DNA of 64,000 bases, taken from the NCBI RefSeq assembly GCF_900188485.1, contig NZ_FZPH01000016.1, forward strand, positions 62,001 to 126,000. Reading direction: 5' to 3'. The notes under the pieces are model-generated. The model did no database searches, was not told the origin of the DNA, and was given only the letters and a program-made list of their open reading frames with translations. The translations under genes were made by a program, and so were the position numbers. Below are positions 37,783 to 46,478 of the stretch, piece by piece (position 1 is the stretch's first letter; each line of letters starts with the position of its first letter). The DNA is from Asanoa hainanensis. GTDB lineage: Bacteria > Actinomycetota > Actinomycetes > Mycobacteriales > Micromonosporaceae.

Positions 37783-38624
37783 GCGCTCACCTTTCGCAGG
37801 TGTTCGAGGCTCCGGCGGACGTCGAGCACGGGGCCCTTCCCCGCCGGCGGGTCCTCGTCCAGCATCGTGTCCTGCTCCAAGACGTACCACCCGGAGTAGC
37901 CGTTGGCGGTCAAGGTGGTGACGATGCCGGCCACGTCGACGTCGCCGTCGCCCAGCGGCCGGTACATCCCGGCCCGGACCGCGTCGGTGTAGCTGACCTC
38001 GCCGGAGCGCACCCGCGCCGCCCACGCCGCGTCGACGTCCTTGAGGTGGACGTGCGCGACCCGGCCCGGCACCTCGCGGGCCAGCGCCGCCGGGTCGGTG
38101 CCGCCGGCCAGGAGGTGGCCGGTGTCCAGGCAGAGCTTGATCTCCGAGCCGTCCAGCACCCGGCGCACCTCGTCCTCACGCTCGACCATCGTGCCGACGT
38201 GCGGGTGCAGCGTGGCCAGGACGCCGCGATCGGTGGCCGCGGCGGCGATCCGGTCCAGGTTGGTCAGCAGCGTGCGCCAGCCGTCGGCGTCGAGCGCGGG
38301 CCGGGCGTCGTAGCCGTCGGTGCCGGTCGCGGCGGCCAGCACGAGCGCGCCTTCCCAGGTCGCGAGGCCGGGCAGCAGCGCGGGCAGCGGGTCGTGGGCA
38401 GGGTCGTGCAGCACCACGGGTACGAAGCCGCCGGCCACCTCGAGGTCGTGCCGGCGCAGCAGCGCGGCCCGGTCGGCCGGCAGATAGCCGTCGGGGCCGA
38501 GCTCGGTGGCGGCCAGCCCGAGCGCGGACATCTCGCCGAGCACCCGCTCGGCGGGCAGCACGTGACCCCAGCCGGGCACCTCGCAGACGCCCCAGGAGAT
38601 CGGTGCCCCAGCGACCCGGATCAT
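37779..38624 (-). CDS. iolE: Inosose dehydratase / sugar phosphate isomerase-epimerase (IolE)
   Basis: 281 residues with the xylose-isomerase-like barrel. APISWGVCEVPGWGHVLPAERVLGEM is the IolE N-terminus, and LCLDTGHLLAGGTDP with HVHLKDVD gives the metal-binding residues. It dehydrates 2-keto-myo-inositol. ATG 38624 has GGAGG upstream and overlaps the iolG stop. Confidence 0.94.
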   Translation of the reverse strand: MIRVAGAPISWGVCEVPGWGHVLPAERVLGEMSALGLAATELGPDGYLPADRAALLRRHDLEVAGGFVPVVLHDPAHDPLPALLPGLATWEGALVLAAATGTDGYDARPALDADGWRTLLTNLDRIAAAATDRGVLATLHPHVGTMVEREDEVRRVLDGSEIKLCLDTGHLLAGGTDPAALAREVPGRVAHVHLKDVDAAWAARVRSGEVSYTDAVRAGMYRPLGDGDVDVAGIVTTLTANGYSGWYVLEQDTMLDEDPPAGKGPVLDVRRSLEHLRKVSA

Positions 38625-39604
38625 GCGGCCACCTCCGCGATCCGCACCGGACGGCCTTCGCGGCGGGACAGGTCGGCCGCCTCGGCGACCAGCAGAGCGG
38701 CCAGCGCGTCCTCGCCCGGGCAGGTGTTCGGCCCGCCGCCCGCGACGAGCGCGCAGAAGGCGACGAGCTCGGCGACGTACGCGTCGCGGAACCGTTCGCC
38801 GAAGCCGGCGTACGGCGCGCCGGTGGCGAACGGCGGCAGCGGCGCGTGCTCGTCGAGGCCTGCGGCCAGCGAACCGGCGGAGCCGTGCGCCTCCAGACGC
38901 ACGTCGTAGCCGGCGCCGTTGTAGCGGGTCGCGGTGCAGACGGCCAGGGTGCCGTCGTCGAGGGTCAGGGTGGCGACGGCGGTGTCCACGTCGCCGTGCT
39001 CGGCGAAGAACGCGTCGCCGCGGTTGGCCCCGGTCGCGGACACCTCGACGACCTCGCGGCCGGTGACGAACCGGACGGCGTCGAAGTCGTGCACCGCGCA
39101 GTCGCGGAAGATCCCGCCGGAGGTGGCGACGTAGCCGGGTGGCGGTGGTGCCGGGTCGTGGGTGGCGGAGCGCACCAGGTGCACGGTGCCGAGCGTGCCG
39201 CCGGCGATCGCGTCGCGGACGGCCACGATGCCGGCGTCGTGCCGGCGCTGGAAGCCGACCTGCAGCGGCACCCCGGCGGCGCGCACCGCGGCGAGCGCCG
39301 ACCGGGTGCCGGCGACGTCGGGCGCCACGGGCTTCTCGCAGAAGACCGGGAGCCCGGCCTCGGCGGCGTACGTGACGAGCGCCCGATGGGTCGAGGTGGG
39401 TGTGCTGACCACGACCGCGTCGACGCCGGCCGCGCGCAGGTCGGTCAGGCTGTCGGCCGTCTCGGCGCCGACCTTCTCCGCCAGCACCCGGGCCAGGTCC
39501 CGGTCGACGTCGGTGATCACCAACCCGGTCACGGGCGGCAACGAAGCCAGCGTGGAAGCGTGCAGGGCGCCGATGCGTCCCGCACCGATGAGTCCGATGC
39601 GCAT
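38621..39604 (-). CDS. iolG: Inositol 2-dehydrogenase, Gfo/Idh/MocA family (IolG)
   Basis: 327 residues. The Rossmann motif GAGRIGALHAS lies at about 7-17, followed by the family hallmark CEKPVAPD and the catalytic GGIFRDCAVHDFD block. It oxidises myo-inositol to 2-keto-myo-inositol with NAD+ and begins the pathway. As the first gene of the seven-gene operon it starts at ATG 39604, with the divergent regulator promoter 121 bases away. Confidence 0.92.
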   Translation of the reverse strand: MRIGLIGAGRIGALHASTLASLPPVTGLVITDVDRDLARVLAEKVGAETADSLTDLRAAGVDAVVVSTPTSTHRALVTYAAEAGLPVFCEKPVAPDVAGTRSALAAVRAAGVPLQVGFQRRHDAGIVAVRDAIAGGTLGTVHLVRSATHDPAPPPPGYVATSGGIFRDCAVHDFDAVRFVTGREVVEVSATGANRGDAFFAEHGDVDTAVATLTLDDGTLAVCTATRYNGAGYDVRLEAHGSAGSLAAGLDEHAPLPPFATGAPYAGFGERFRDAYVAELVAFCALVAGGGPNTCPGEDALAALLVAEAADLSRREGRPVRIAEVAA

Positions 39605-39630
39605 GTCAGGAAGTCTGCTTGGGGTCCCGA

Positions 39631-39680
39631 ACTCATGTCAAGCGTTTGTCATGACATACTGACGTTCAAACGACCGTTGC
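39631..39680. promoter_or_regulatory. Inositol operon operator/promoter region
   Basis: The spacer between iolG and the GntR gene is locally AT-richer. It contains the perfect palindrome TGTCATGACA (39647-39656) nested inside the wider pair CGTTTG and CAAACG (39643-39673), with a further ATGTCA half-site just upstream. This is the expected place for the GntR-type regulator to act on both divergent genes. Confidence 0.55.
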
Positions 39681-39725
39681 CGGTAGCCCTATCATGAGGT
39701 CCCCCGAGCGCTCGAGGAGTCCGAC

Positions 39726-40472
39726 GTGGACGGCATCGCCAGCCTCATCACCATCGACAGGTTCAGCCCCGTGCCGCTGTACTTCCAGGTGGCGACGAGC
39801 CTCGAGGACCTGATCGAGTCCGGCCGGCTGCCCGCCGGCTCCCGCCTCGACACCGAGGTGATGCTCGCCGACCGGCTCGGGCTGTCCCGGCCCACCATGC
39901 GCCAGGCCATCGCGCACCTGGTCGACAAGGGGCTCGTGGTGCGCAAGCGCGGCGTCGGCACCCAGGTCGTGCACAGCGCGGTGCGCCGCAAGGTCGAGCT
40001 GACGAGCCTCAACGACGACCTGCGCCGGGCCCAGCGGTCACCGCGCACCGAGGTGCTGGCCTTCTCGGTCGCACCCGCCCCCGAGCACATCGCGGTCGCC
40101 CTGCACCTGGAGCCCGGCGCCGACGTCATCACCACCCAACGGCTGCGGTACGCCGAGGACGAGCCGCTCGCGCTCATGCACAACTACCTGCCCGCCGGCG
40201 TCGCACCCGGGCTGACCGCCGAGCAGCTCGGCGAGCAGGGCCTCTACCAGGTGCTGCGCACCCACGGCGTACAACTGCGGATCGCCGACCAGACGATCGG
40301 CGCGCGCCGCGCCACCGCGGCCGAGGCCCGCCTGCTCGGCGAGAGCCGCGGCGCACCCCTACTGACCATGCAGCGCACCGCGTACGACCACGCGGGCCGC
40401 GCGATCGAGTACGGCTCACACGTCTACCGCGCGGACCGCTACTCCTTCGAGGTGTCCCTCGTCGCCCGCTGA
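39726..40472 (+). CDS. GntR-family regulator with UTRA domain, inositol operon regulator
   Basis: 248 residues from GTG 39726. The N-terminal winged HTH (PLYFQVATSLEDLIESGRLPAGSRLDTEVMLADRLGLSRPTMRQAIAHL) is HutC-type. The C-terminal UTRA sensor domain shows ITTQRLRYAEDEPLALMHNYLP and AGRAIEYGSHVYRADRYSF. Divergent from the iol operon, it is probably its repressor, responding to an inositol intermediate (inference). Confidence 0.88.
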   Translation: MDGIASLITIDRFSPVPLYFQVATSLEDLIESGRLPAGSRLDTEVMLADRLGLSRPTMRQAIAHLVDKGLVVRKRGVGTQVVHSAVRRKVELTSLNDDLRRAQRSPRTEVLAFSVAPAPEHIAVALHLEPGADVITTQRLRYAEDEPLALMHNYLPAGVAPGLTAEQLGEQGLYQVLRTHGVQLRIADQTIGARRATAAEARLLGESRGAPLLTMQRTAYDHAGRAIEYGSHVYRADRYSFEVSLVAR

Positions 40473-40510
40473 CGCCTCGTCTGGGGCAGATGTCCGCTTC
40501 GAAAAACCGC

Positions 40511-40537
40511 TGTCACACATCGCCGGGCTGTCTGGTC
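40511..40537 (+). promoter_or_regulatory. ECF41-type promoter
   Basis: TGTCACA at 40511-40517 is followed after exactly 16 bases by GGTC (40534-40537). ECF41 promoters in the literature have TGTCACA and CGTC with this spacing. The promoter precedes the oxidoreductase gene whose downstream neighbour encodes an ECF41 sigma factor, so autoregulation is likely. Confidence 0.65.
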
Positions 40538-40593
40538 GAAGTGGTGGCGGTGCTCCACGGTGCCGCGCAGACTGACCCGAGGGGTAAAAACAG

Positions 40594-41346
40594 ATGAAGA
40601 TCGTGGTTATCGGCGGAACCGGCCTGATCGGCTCGCAGGTGGTGGCCCGGCTGGAGCAGGCGGGGCACGAGGCGGTGGCGGCGTCGCCGTCCAGCGGCGT
40701 CAACACGCTGACCGGTGAGGGGCTCACCGAGGTGCTGACCGGCGCCGACGTGCTCGTGGACGTGGCCAACTCGCCCTCGTTCGCGCCCGACGACGTGCTC
40801 AAGTTCTTCACGACGGCGACGAACAACCTGGTCACCGCCATGAAGGCGACCGGGGTCGGGCACTACGTCGCCCTGTCGGTCGTCGGTTCCGACCGCAGCC
40901 CGCAGAGCACGTACCTGCCTGCGAAGGTCGCCCAGGAGAAGCTGATCCGCGACTCCGGCCTGCCGTACACGGTCGTGCGCGCCACGCAGTTCTTCGAGTT
41001 CCTCGGCGCGATCGCCGACTCGGCGACCCAGGACGGCAAGGTGCACATGGCGCCGGTCGCCTTCCAGCCGATCGCGTCCGCCGATGTCGCGAAGGCGGTC
41101 GCGGACGCGGCGGTCGCGGCACCGGTCAACGGCGCCGTCGAGGTGGCCGGACCGGACCGCGGCACGTTCGACGCGATCATCCGGCAGGTGCTCGCGGCCA
41201 AGGGCGACACGCGCGAGGTCGTCTCCGACCCCGCGGCGCCGTACTTCGGCCAGGTCATGAACGACGAGACGATCGTCCCGATCGGCGACTACCACAAGGG
41301 TGCGACGAAGCTCGCAGACTGGCTCGCCGCCCACGCCGGAAAGTAG
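40594..41346 (+). CDS. NmrA/SDR-type NAD(P)-binding oxidoreductase
   Basis: 250 residues. The N-terminal Rossmann motif is VVIGGTGLIGSQVV, then VALSVVGSDRSPQSTYLPAKVAQEKLIRDSGLPYTVVRATQFFEF, typical of atypical SDRs of the NmrA group. Such oxidoreductases are regular neighbours and targets of ECF41 sigma factors (known association). The ribosome site is GAGGGG upstream of ATG 40594. The substrate is unknown. Confidence 0.88.
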   Translation: MKIVVIGGTGLIGSQVVARLEQAGHEAVAASPSSGVNTLTGEGLTEVLTGADVLVDVANSPSFAPDDVLKFFTTATNNLVTAMKATGVGHYVALSVVGSDRSPQSTYLPAKVAQEKLIRDSGLPYTVVRATQFFEFLGAIADSATQDGKVHMAPVAFQPIASADVAKAVADAAVAAPVNGAVEVAGPDRGTFDAIIRQVLAAKGDTREVVSDPAAPYFGQVMNDETIVPIGDYHKGATKLADWLAAHAGK

Positions 41347-41366
41347 AGCGGGGCTAGGGTTGTCGG

Positions 41367-42245
41367 GTGACCGGCACTGACGTCACGGGCGAAGACCTGG
41401 ACCAGTTCGAGGCGGTACGCGGGCGGCTGTTCGGCATCGCGTACCGGATGCTCGGTTCGGTCAGTGACGCCGAGGACGTCGTCCAGGAAGCCTGGATGCG
41501 GTGGCAGAACACCGATCGCCGGAAGGTCGACAACCCAGCCGCTTTCCTCACCACCACGACCACCCGCCTCGCCATCAACGCGGTGACCAGTGCCCGGGCG
41601 AGGCGGGAGACGTACGTGGGTCCGTGGCTGCCCGAGCCCGTCGACACCCGGGCGGACCCGTCGCTGGGCGCGGAACGGGCCGAGGCGCTGGAGATGGGCG
41701 CGCTGCTGCTGCTGGAACGGCTTCCGGCGCCGGAGCGGGCCGCGTACGTGCTGCGCGAGGCGTTCGGTTACCCGCACAAGGACGTGGCGGAGGTGCTGGA
41801 GACCAGCGAGGCCAACGCCCGCCAGCTGGTGACCCGGGCGCGGCGGCACCTGGCCAGCGACCGGGCCGCGCCGGTCGACCGCGCCCAGCACCGCCGCTTC
41901 GTCGACCGCTTCCTGGCCGCGTCCCGCAACGGCGACATCGCTGCCTTCGAACAGCTGCTCACCAGCGACGTGATCGCCCGCAACGACGGCGGCGGCAAGG
42001 TGCACGCGGCCCGCAAGGACGTGATCGGTGCCGACCGGGTGGCGAACCTGCTCGACAACGTGCTGCGCAAGTACTGGCAGACGTCGACGTTCCGCGAGGT
42101 CGAGGTGAACGGCGACGCGGGCGTGCTGGTGTCGCACGCCGACGGGACGCCCGAGGCGCTGATCGCGATGACCACGTCGGCGCGGGGCATCGAGGAGCTC
42201 TACATCATCGCCAACCCCGACAAGCTCCGCCACCGGTTCAGCTGA
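41367..42245 (+). CDS. RNA polymerase sigma factor, ECF41 (SigJ) family
   Basis: 292 residues from GTG 41367. Sigma region 2 (FEAVRGRLFGIAYRMLGSVSDAEDVVQEAW) and region 4 (LPAPERAAYVLREAFGYPHKDVAEVL) are followed by the ECF41 C-terminal SnoaL-like extension. The ECF41 marks WLPEP, DGGGK and NPDKL are all present. In this group the extension, rather than a separate anti-sigma factor, controls activity (established). It lies 20 bases after the oxidoreductase gene. Confidence 0.93.
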   Translation: MTGTDVTGEDLDQFEAVRGRLFGIAYRMLGSVSDAEDVVQEAWMRWQNTDRRKVDNPAAFLTTTTTRLAINAVTSARARRETYVGPWLPEPVDTRADPSLGAERAEALEMGALLLLERLPAPERAAYVLREAFGYPHKDVAEVLETSEANARQLVTRARRHLASDRAAPVDRAQHRRFVDRFLAASRNGDIAAFEQLLTSDVIARNDGGGKVHAARKDVIGADRVANLLDNVLRKYWQTSTFREVEVNGDAGVLVSHADGTPEALIAMTTSARGIEELYIIANPDKLRHRFS

Positions 42246-43458
42246 GCTCTCTTCCCAGCCTGGCCAGCGGCGAGCAGGCCATCACCATGGGTGAGAGCAA
42301 CATCCCGGCGCCCGTCACGGTGAGCGCGGTGCGCAGGCCGACGTGCGTCGCGAGCACGCCACCGAGCAGCGAGCCCAGCGGCGTCATGCCCATGCCGGCG
42401 AAGGTGATGGTCGCGGCCACCCGGCCCTGCAGGCCGTCGGGGGTCAACGCCTGCCGGACGGCCTGCGTCGTGACGTTGACGAGCTGCCCGAACACCCCGA
42501 AGACCAGATTGACCACCACGAGCGCGGGTACGGTCACTGCCGCCGGGCCGTGCAGCGCGGGCACCGACAACAGCACCCCGTCGCCGATCGCGGCCCCGGA
42601 CACCAGCACGAAGCCGTGGCCGAGCCGCCGCGGCAGCCGGGCGGCAAGCAGGGACCCGACCACGGCGCCCGGCCCGGTCGCCGCGAGCACCAGCCCGATC
42701 GCGGCGGCCGACAGGTGCAGCTCGCGCGGCAGGAACAACAGGTAGGCCGTCATCGTGGCGGAGAAGCAGAACTGGAACGCGGCCGACGCCAGGCACAACG
42801 CCCGGAGCGCACCGTCACGGGCGACGAACCGGAGTCCATCATGGACCTGCCGCCACAGCGGACCTGGCGCGCGTGGCGATGGCGCCACCTTCCGGATGCG
42901 GCGGATCGTCAGCAACGACACCACGAAGAAAACCCCGCTGGACGCGGCGGCCAGCGGCGCCGAGAGCACGGACACCAGCGCGCCGCCGAGTGCGGGACCG
43001 GCGATCTGGGCACCGGACCGGCTGCCCTCCAGCGCGCTGTTGGCCTCGGTCAGCCGGTCGCGGCCGACGAGCCGGACCACGGACGCCTGGTAGGCGACGT
43101 CGAAGAACACCGACATGGCCCCGACCGCGAAGGCGACCGCCAGCAGCGCGGGCAGGCCGAGGCCGCCGAGGTAGGCGGCGACGACGGCGGCGGCCAGGGC
43201 GACGGCCCGGCCGAGGTCGGCGAGCACCATGACGGTGCGACCACGCCACCGGTCGACCCAGGCGCCGGCCAGGAGCGGAAGCAACAGCAACGGCGCCTGC
43301 CCGACGGCCCGAAGCACCCCGAGCTGGTCCGGCGCGGCCCCGAGAGTGAGCACGGCGACCAGCGGCAACACCACCAGGGCGGCCTGCTCGCCGAGCTGGG
43401 ACGCGGTCTGCCCAACCCAGAGGAAGCGGAAGTCACGGTCGTTACGCAGGGACGGCAA
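42238..43458 (-). CDS. MFS transporter (MFS_3/enterobactin-exporter-like)
   Basis: About 406 residues and 12 hydrophobic helices. The N-terminus LPSLRNDRDFRFLWVGQTASQLGEQAALVVLPL and DVAYQASVVRLVGRDRLTEANS are typical of this MFS subgroup. TTG 43458 is chosen because AAGGGG lies six bases upstream; an in-frame GTG at 43497 has no ribosome site. The last eight bases overlap the convergent sigma gene. The substrate is unknown. Confidence 0.87.
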   Translation of the reverse strand: MPSLRNDRDFRFLWVGQTASQLGEQAALVVLPLVAVLTLGAAPDQLGVLRAVGQAPLLLLPLLAGAWVDRWRGRTVMVLADLGRAVALAAAVVAAYLGGLGLPALLAVAFAVGAMSVFFDVAYQASVVRLVGRDRLTEANSALEGSRSGAQIAGPALGGALVSVLSAPLAAASSGVFFVVSLLTIRRIRKVAPSPRAPGPLWRQVHDGLRFVARDGALRALCLASAAFQFCFSATMTAYLLFLPRELHLSAAAIGLVLAATGPGAVVGSLLAARLPRRLGHGFVLVSGAAIGDGVLLSVPALHGPAAVTVPALVVVNLVFGVFGQLVNVTTQAVRQALTPDGLQGRVAATITFAGMGMTPLGSLLGGVLATHVGLRTALTVTGAGMLLSPMVMACSPLARLGRELS

Positions 43459-43653
43459 AGGAGAACCCCTTGAGCTGAAGGGCTCGCAGTGCCGCACTGA
43501 TCAGAGCAGCACGCGAAGCGGACCGGCCGACAATCGGCCTGGAACGTCAGCGCGTGCGCGAGAAGCCGGGCATGGCCCGCACGCTACAGCAGGAACCCGC
43601 CCGCCCGCGTCGACCCGGTAGCCGGCTGCTGCGGAACAGGTCGGTCAGGTCCG

Positions 43654-44685
43654 TCAGTAGCCCAACTCCCGCTGGTAGACGTTGCGCAGCTCGCGGCCGT
43701 CGAGGTAGCGCCGCAGGTTTTCGCAGAACAGGTCGGTGATGGCCGCGTTCTCGGTGTCCACCGTGGACGCCGAGTGCGGCGAGACGAGCACGTTGGGCAG
43801 GTCCCACAAGGGCGATTCGGCCGGCAGTGGCTCGGTCGCGAACACGTCGAGCGCGGCGCCGGCCAGCGCGCCGCCGCGCAGCGCCGCGACGAGGGCGGTC
43901 TCGTCGAGGAGTTGGCCCCGGCCGATGTTGACGACGATCGCGCCGGGCTTGAGCTTGGCGATCCGCTCCGCCGAGAGCAGCCCGTCGGTCAACTCCGTCA
44001 GCGGCGTGCAGAGCACCAGCACGTCGGTCCAGCGCAACAGGTCGTCGAGCTCGTCGGTGGAGTGCACGCTGGCGGCGGCGTCGACCGGGTAGTCACGGCC
44101 CGGGCGGCCGACGGCGAGCACCCGGGTGCCGAGGGCGGCGAAGCTGGCCACCACCTGGCGGCCGATCCCGCCGAGCCCGACCACGGTGACGGTGCGCCCG
44201 GCCAGCCGGCTGGTGGTGTAGCGCTGCCAGCGGTGCGCGGCCTGCTGCGCCGCCAGGTGCGGCACGCCCTTGACGAAGTGCAGGGCACCCAGCACCGCGA
44301 ACTCGGCGAGCGGGACGGCGTGGATGCCGGCCGCGGTGGTGAAGGTCAGGCCGGTGCGGTCCAGCCCGGTACGCTGGACGAAGCCGCCGATGCCGGCGCT
44401 GGTCGCCTGGACCCAGCGCAGCCCGGGCGCGCGGGCCGGCAGGTCGGCGGGCGCCTGCCAGTCGAAGTCGAACGACACGTCGGCGCCGGCGAGGGCCCGC
44501 TCCCAGCGGTCCTGCTGGGCCGGGCTGAGCTCGCGCGGGGTGCCGGTGTGGTCGCAGACGTAGCGCGGCACCGGCACGATGTCCGGCTCGTAGCTGACGT
44601 CGATCCTCGGGTCCACATCGACGATGCGTTGGACCAGATCTGGTTCGAGGTAGGTGGCGATCAGAACGCCGAGCCGCGCGGACAT
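43654..44685 (-). CDS. D-isomer-specific 2-hydroxyacid dehydrogenase
   Basis: 343 residues. The NAD-binding motif is TVTVVGLGGIGRQVV. The catalytic Arg, Glu and His are placed in VVNIGRGQLLDE, LDVFATEPLP and VLVSPHSAS. It acts on a D-2-hydroxyacid or 2-ketoacid; the specificity is not visible. It is a stand-alone gene, with the response-regulator gene 26 bases upstream on the same strand. Confidence 0.9.
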   Translation of the reverse strand: MSARLGVLIATYLEPDLVQRIVDVDPRIDVSYEPDIVPVPRYVCDHTGTPRELSPAQQDRWERALAGADVSFDFDWQAPADLPARAPGLRWVQATSAGIGGFVQRTGLDRTGLTFTTAAGIHAVPLAEFAVLGALHFVKGVPHLAAQQAAHRWQRYTTSRLAGRTVTVVGLGGIGRQVVASFAALGTRVLAVGRPGRDYPVDAAASVHSTDELDDLLRWTDVLVLCTPLTELTDGLLSAERIAKLKPGAIVVNIGRGQLLDETALVAALRGGALAGAALDVFATEPLPAESPLWDLPNVLVSPHSASTVDTENAAITDLFCENLRRYLDGRELRNVYQRELGY

Positions 44686-44711
44686 GATCAGGACCGTAGC
44701 GTCGCCACGCC

Positions 44712-45161
44712 CTACGAAGACGCGGTACGAGGCAGCGAAGCGATCTGGCCGTAGAAGTTGCGGATCTCGGCGACCACCCGGTCGAAGTCATCGAGATCGA
44801 TGGGCTTCGTGACGTACGCGTTCGCGTGTGACCGGTAGCTGGCCATAATGTCCGGGGTCGCCGCGGAGGTCGTGAAGACGATCGCCGGGATCGACCGCAG
44901 GTCGTCGTCGTGCTTGATCTGGTCGAGCACCTGCCGCCCGTCGACCCGCGGCATGTTGAGGTCGAGCAGGATCAGGTCGGGCCGCGGCGCGTCCGCGAAC
45001 CCGTTCTCGCGCCGCAGGAAGGCCAGAGCGTCGGCGCCGTCGGCCACGTGATGCAGCCTGCTGGAGACGCTGTGGTCCGCGAAGGCGTTCTCCACGAGCG
45101 CGAGGTCGCCAAGGTCGTCCTCGACCACGAGCACCTGGAGCAACGACTGGTCACTGGCCAT
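44712..45161 (-). CDS. Single-domain response regulator (Rcp1/CheY-like receiver)
   Basis: 149 residues, one receiver domain without an output domain. VLVVEDD carries the acidic pair, LILLDLNMPRVDG the phospho-acceptor Asp, FTTSA the switch Thr/Ser and YVTKPID the conserved Lys. Such proteins usually pair with bacteriophytochrome or hybrid kinases, but no kinase is adjacent. Confidence 0.92.
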   Translation of the reverse strand: MASDQSLLQVLVVEDDLGDLALVENAFADHSVSSRLHHVADGADALAFLRRENGFADAPRPDLILLDLNMPRVDGRQVLDQIKHDDDLRSIPAIVFTTSAATPDIMASYRSHANAYVTKPIDLDDFDRVVAEIRNFYGQIASLPRTASS

Positions 45162-45255
45162 GATCGGCCCTTCGTTCGGTGGTACACGACGCTAACGGCC
45201 GAGCCGATGCCGACATGGTTGCACGACCGCAAGCGGACCACCACTATCCCCCGGC

Positions 45256-45657
45256 GTGCTCGCACGCACCGCACGGACGAGGCACCCGGCGTCGGCCGAG
45301 ACTGTAGGGACCGTCCTGCGCCGGGGCGGAACGCTTTACCCCGGCCAGTACATCGAGACGACGTACGGCTCGGGAACATTTTGGCTCATCATGCAGCTCG
45401 ACACGAACCTCGTTCTGTACAAGGGCTCCCCGAGCCACAACACGGCCAAGGTCTGCTGGGCCTCGAACACCGCCGGGCGAGGGTGGAACTCGACGTACGC
45501 GATCTATCAGAGCGACGGAAACTTCGTCGTGTACACCTTCAGCGGTGTTCCGATCTGGGACAGCAACTCGGTGGGCATCGGAGGCACCACCGTCGACATC
45601 AACTACCTCGGCCAGTGGCATGTCGGCTACAAGCAGATGACCTTCGGCACCTGCTGA
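45256..45657 (+). CDS. Bulb-type (mannose-binding) lectin domain protein, possibly 5'-truncated
   Basis: 133 residues. GGTLYPGQYIET, LIMQLDTNLVLYKG and YAIYQSDGNFVVYTFSGVPIWDSNS follow the repeating QxDxNxVxY lectin pattern; at least two sugar sites are recognisable. No signal peptide is visible from GTG 45256 and no ribosome site precedes it, unlike most secreted bacterial B-lectins. The gene may have lost its 5' end. Confidence 0.65.
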   Translation: MLARTARTRHPASAETVGTVLRRGGTLYPGQYIETTYGSGTFWLIMQLDTNLVLYKGSPSHNTAKVCWASNTAGRGWNSTYAIYQSDGNFVVYTFSGVPIWDSNSVGIGGTTVDINYLGQWHVGYKQMTFGTC

Positions 45658-46039
45658 TCCCGCGTCGGTCTCGGGCGCAGCTCCGTCAGTGCGATGCCAT
45701 CAGGGGCGGCCGTCAACTCGTGGTGTGGGGTGACGCGAGCAGGCTGGTCCGGGCCGTGCAGGGCGAACGGCGTGAGCTCGGAGGTGGCGTCGCCCGACCC
45801 GGCCAGGTCGAGGTCGGTGAGGTGCCGAAAGCTGACCAGCTCGAAAAGCCCGCCGAGGTCTCGACCTGGTACGCGGGAGTCGCCTCTTCCGGATATTCCT
45901 GCTCCCACAGGCCCGGCCACACCGGACCAGGCAGACCTGCCTCGTCGGCCCGCACCACATAGCAACGCAGCCCGTCGCGCTGCTGATGCTCGAGCGTCAG
46001 GAACCCTTCCGGGCCTGCCACGTCGCCATCGTCGGGCAC
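45627..46039 (-). pseudogene. Unidentified gene with apparent frameshift
   Basis: From GTG 46039 one frame reads DVAGPEGFLTLEHQQRDGLR, CYVVRADEAGLPGPVWPGLWEQEYPEE and AYQVE. Good coding character then passes to the next frame (GLFELVSFRHLTDLDLAGSG, ATSELTPFALHGPDQPARVTP) until the stop at 45627. The switch is near 45865. Joined, the product would be about 137 residues. No family is recognised. A sequencing error is possible. Confidence 0.45.
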
Positions 46040-46072
46040 GACCGCGTACGCACTACCGCTAGGCTGCCGCGC

Positions 46073-46453
46073 ATGACGAGCCGGGTGGGAGACATCGTGA
46101 TCGACTCTGCGGACCCGGAGCTGCTCGCGAGCTTCTGGGCCGGCGTCCTCGGCTACCGGATCTTCGCCCGCGACGACACCGGCGTAGCCATCCGCGGCGC
46201 CACCGTCAGCCCCGACATCCTGTTCATCCGCGTGCCCGAGGCCAAGTCGACCAAGAACCGGCTGCACTTCGACGTCTGCCCCACGGACGGCGACCAGGCC
46301 GAGGAGCTGGCGCGGCTGCTCGCCCTCGGCGCCCGTCGCTCCGCCATCCAGGGCGGCGGCTCCTGGGTGGTCCTGGAGGACCCGGAAGGCAACGAGTTCT
46401 GCCTCATGGCCAAGCGCATCCCCGCCGAACCCGAGCCCTTCCACGCACCCTGA
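46073..46453 (+). CDS. Glyoxalase-like VOC domain protein
   Basis: 126 residues from ATG 46073. The pattern VGDIVIDSADPELLASFWAGVLGYRI, then KNRLHFDVCPTDGDQAEELARLLALGARR and WVVLEDPEGNEFCLM, is the small Glyoxalase_6 type. These are one-module VOC proteins that dimerise; ligands are mostly unknown. Confidence 0.88.
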   Translation: MTSRVGDIVIDSADPELLASFWAGVLGYRIFARDDTGVAIRGATVSPDILFIRVPEAKSTKNRLHFDVCPTDGDQAEELARLLALGARRSAIQGGGSWVVLEDPEGNEFCLMAKRIPAEPEPFHAP

Positions 46454-46478
46454 CCGGCACCGCGACGATCGCCGTTGG

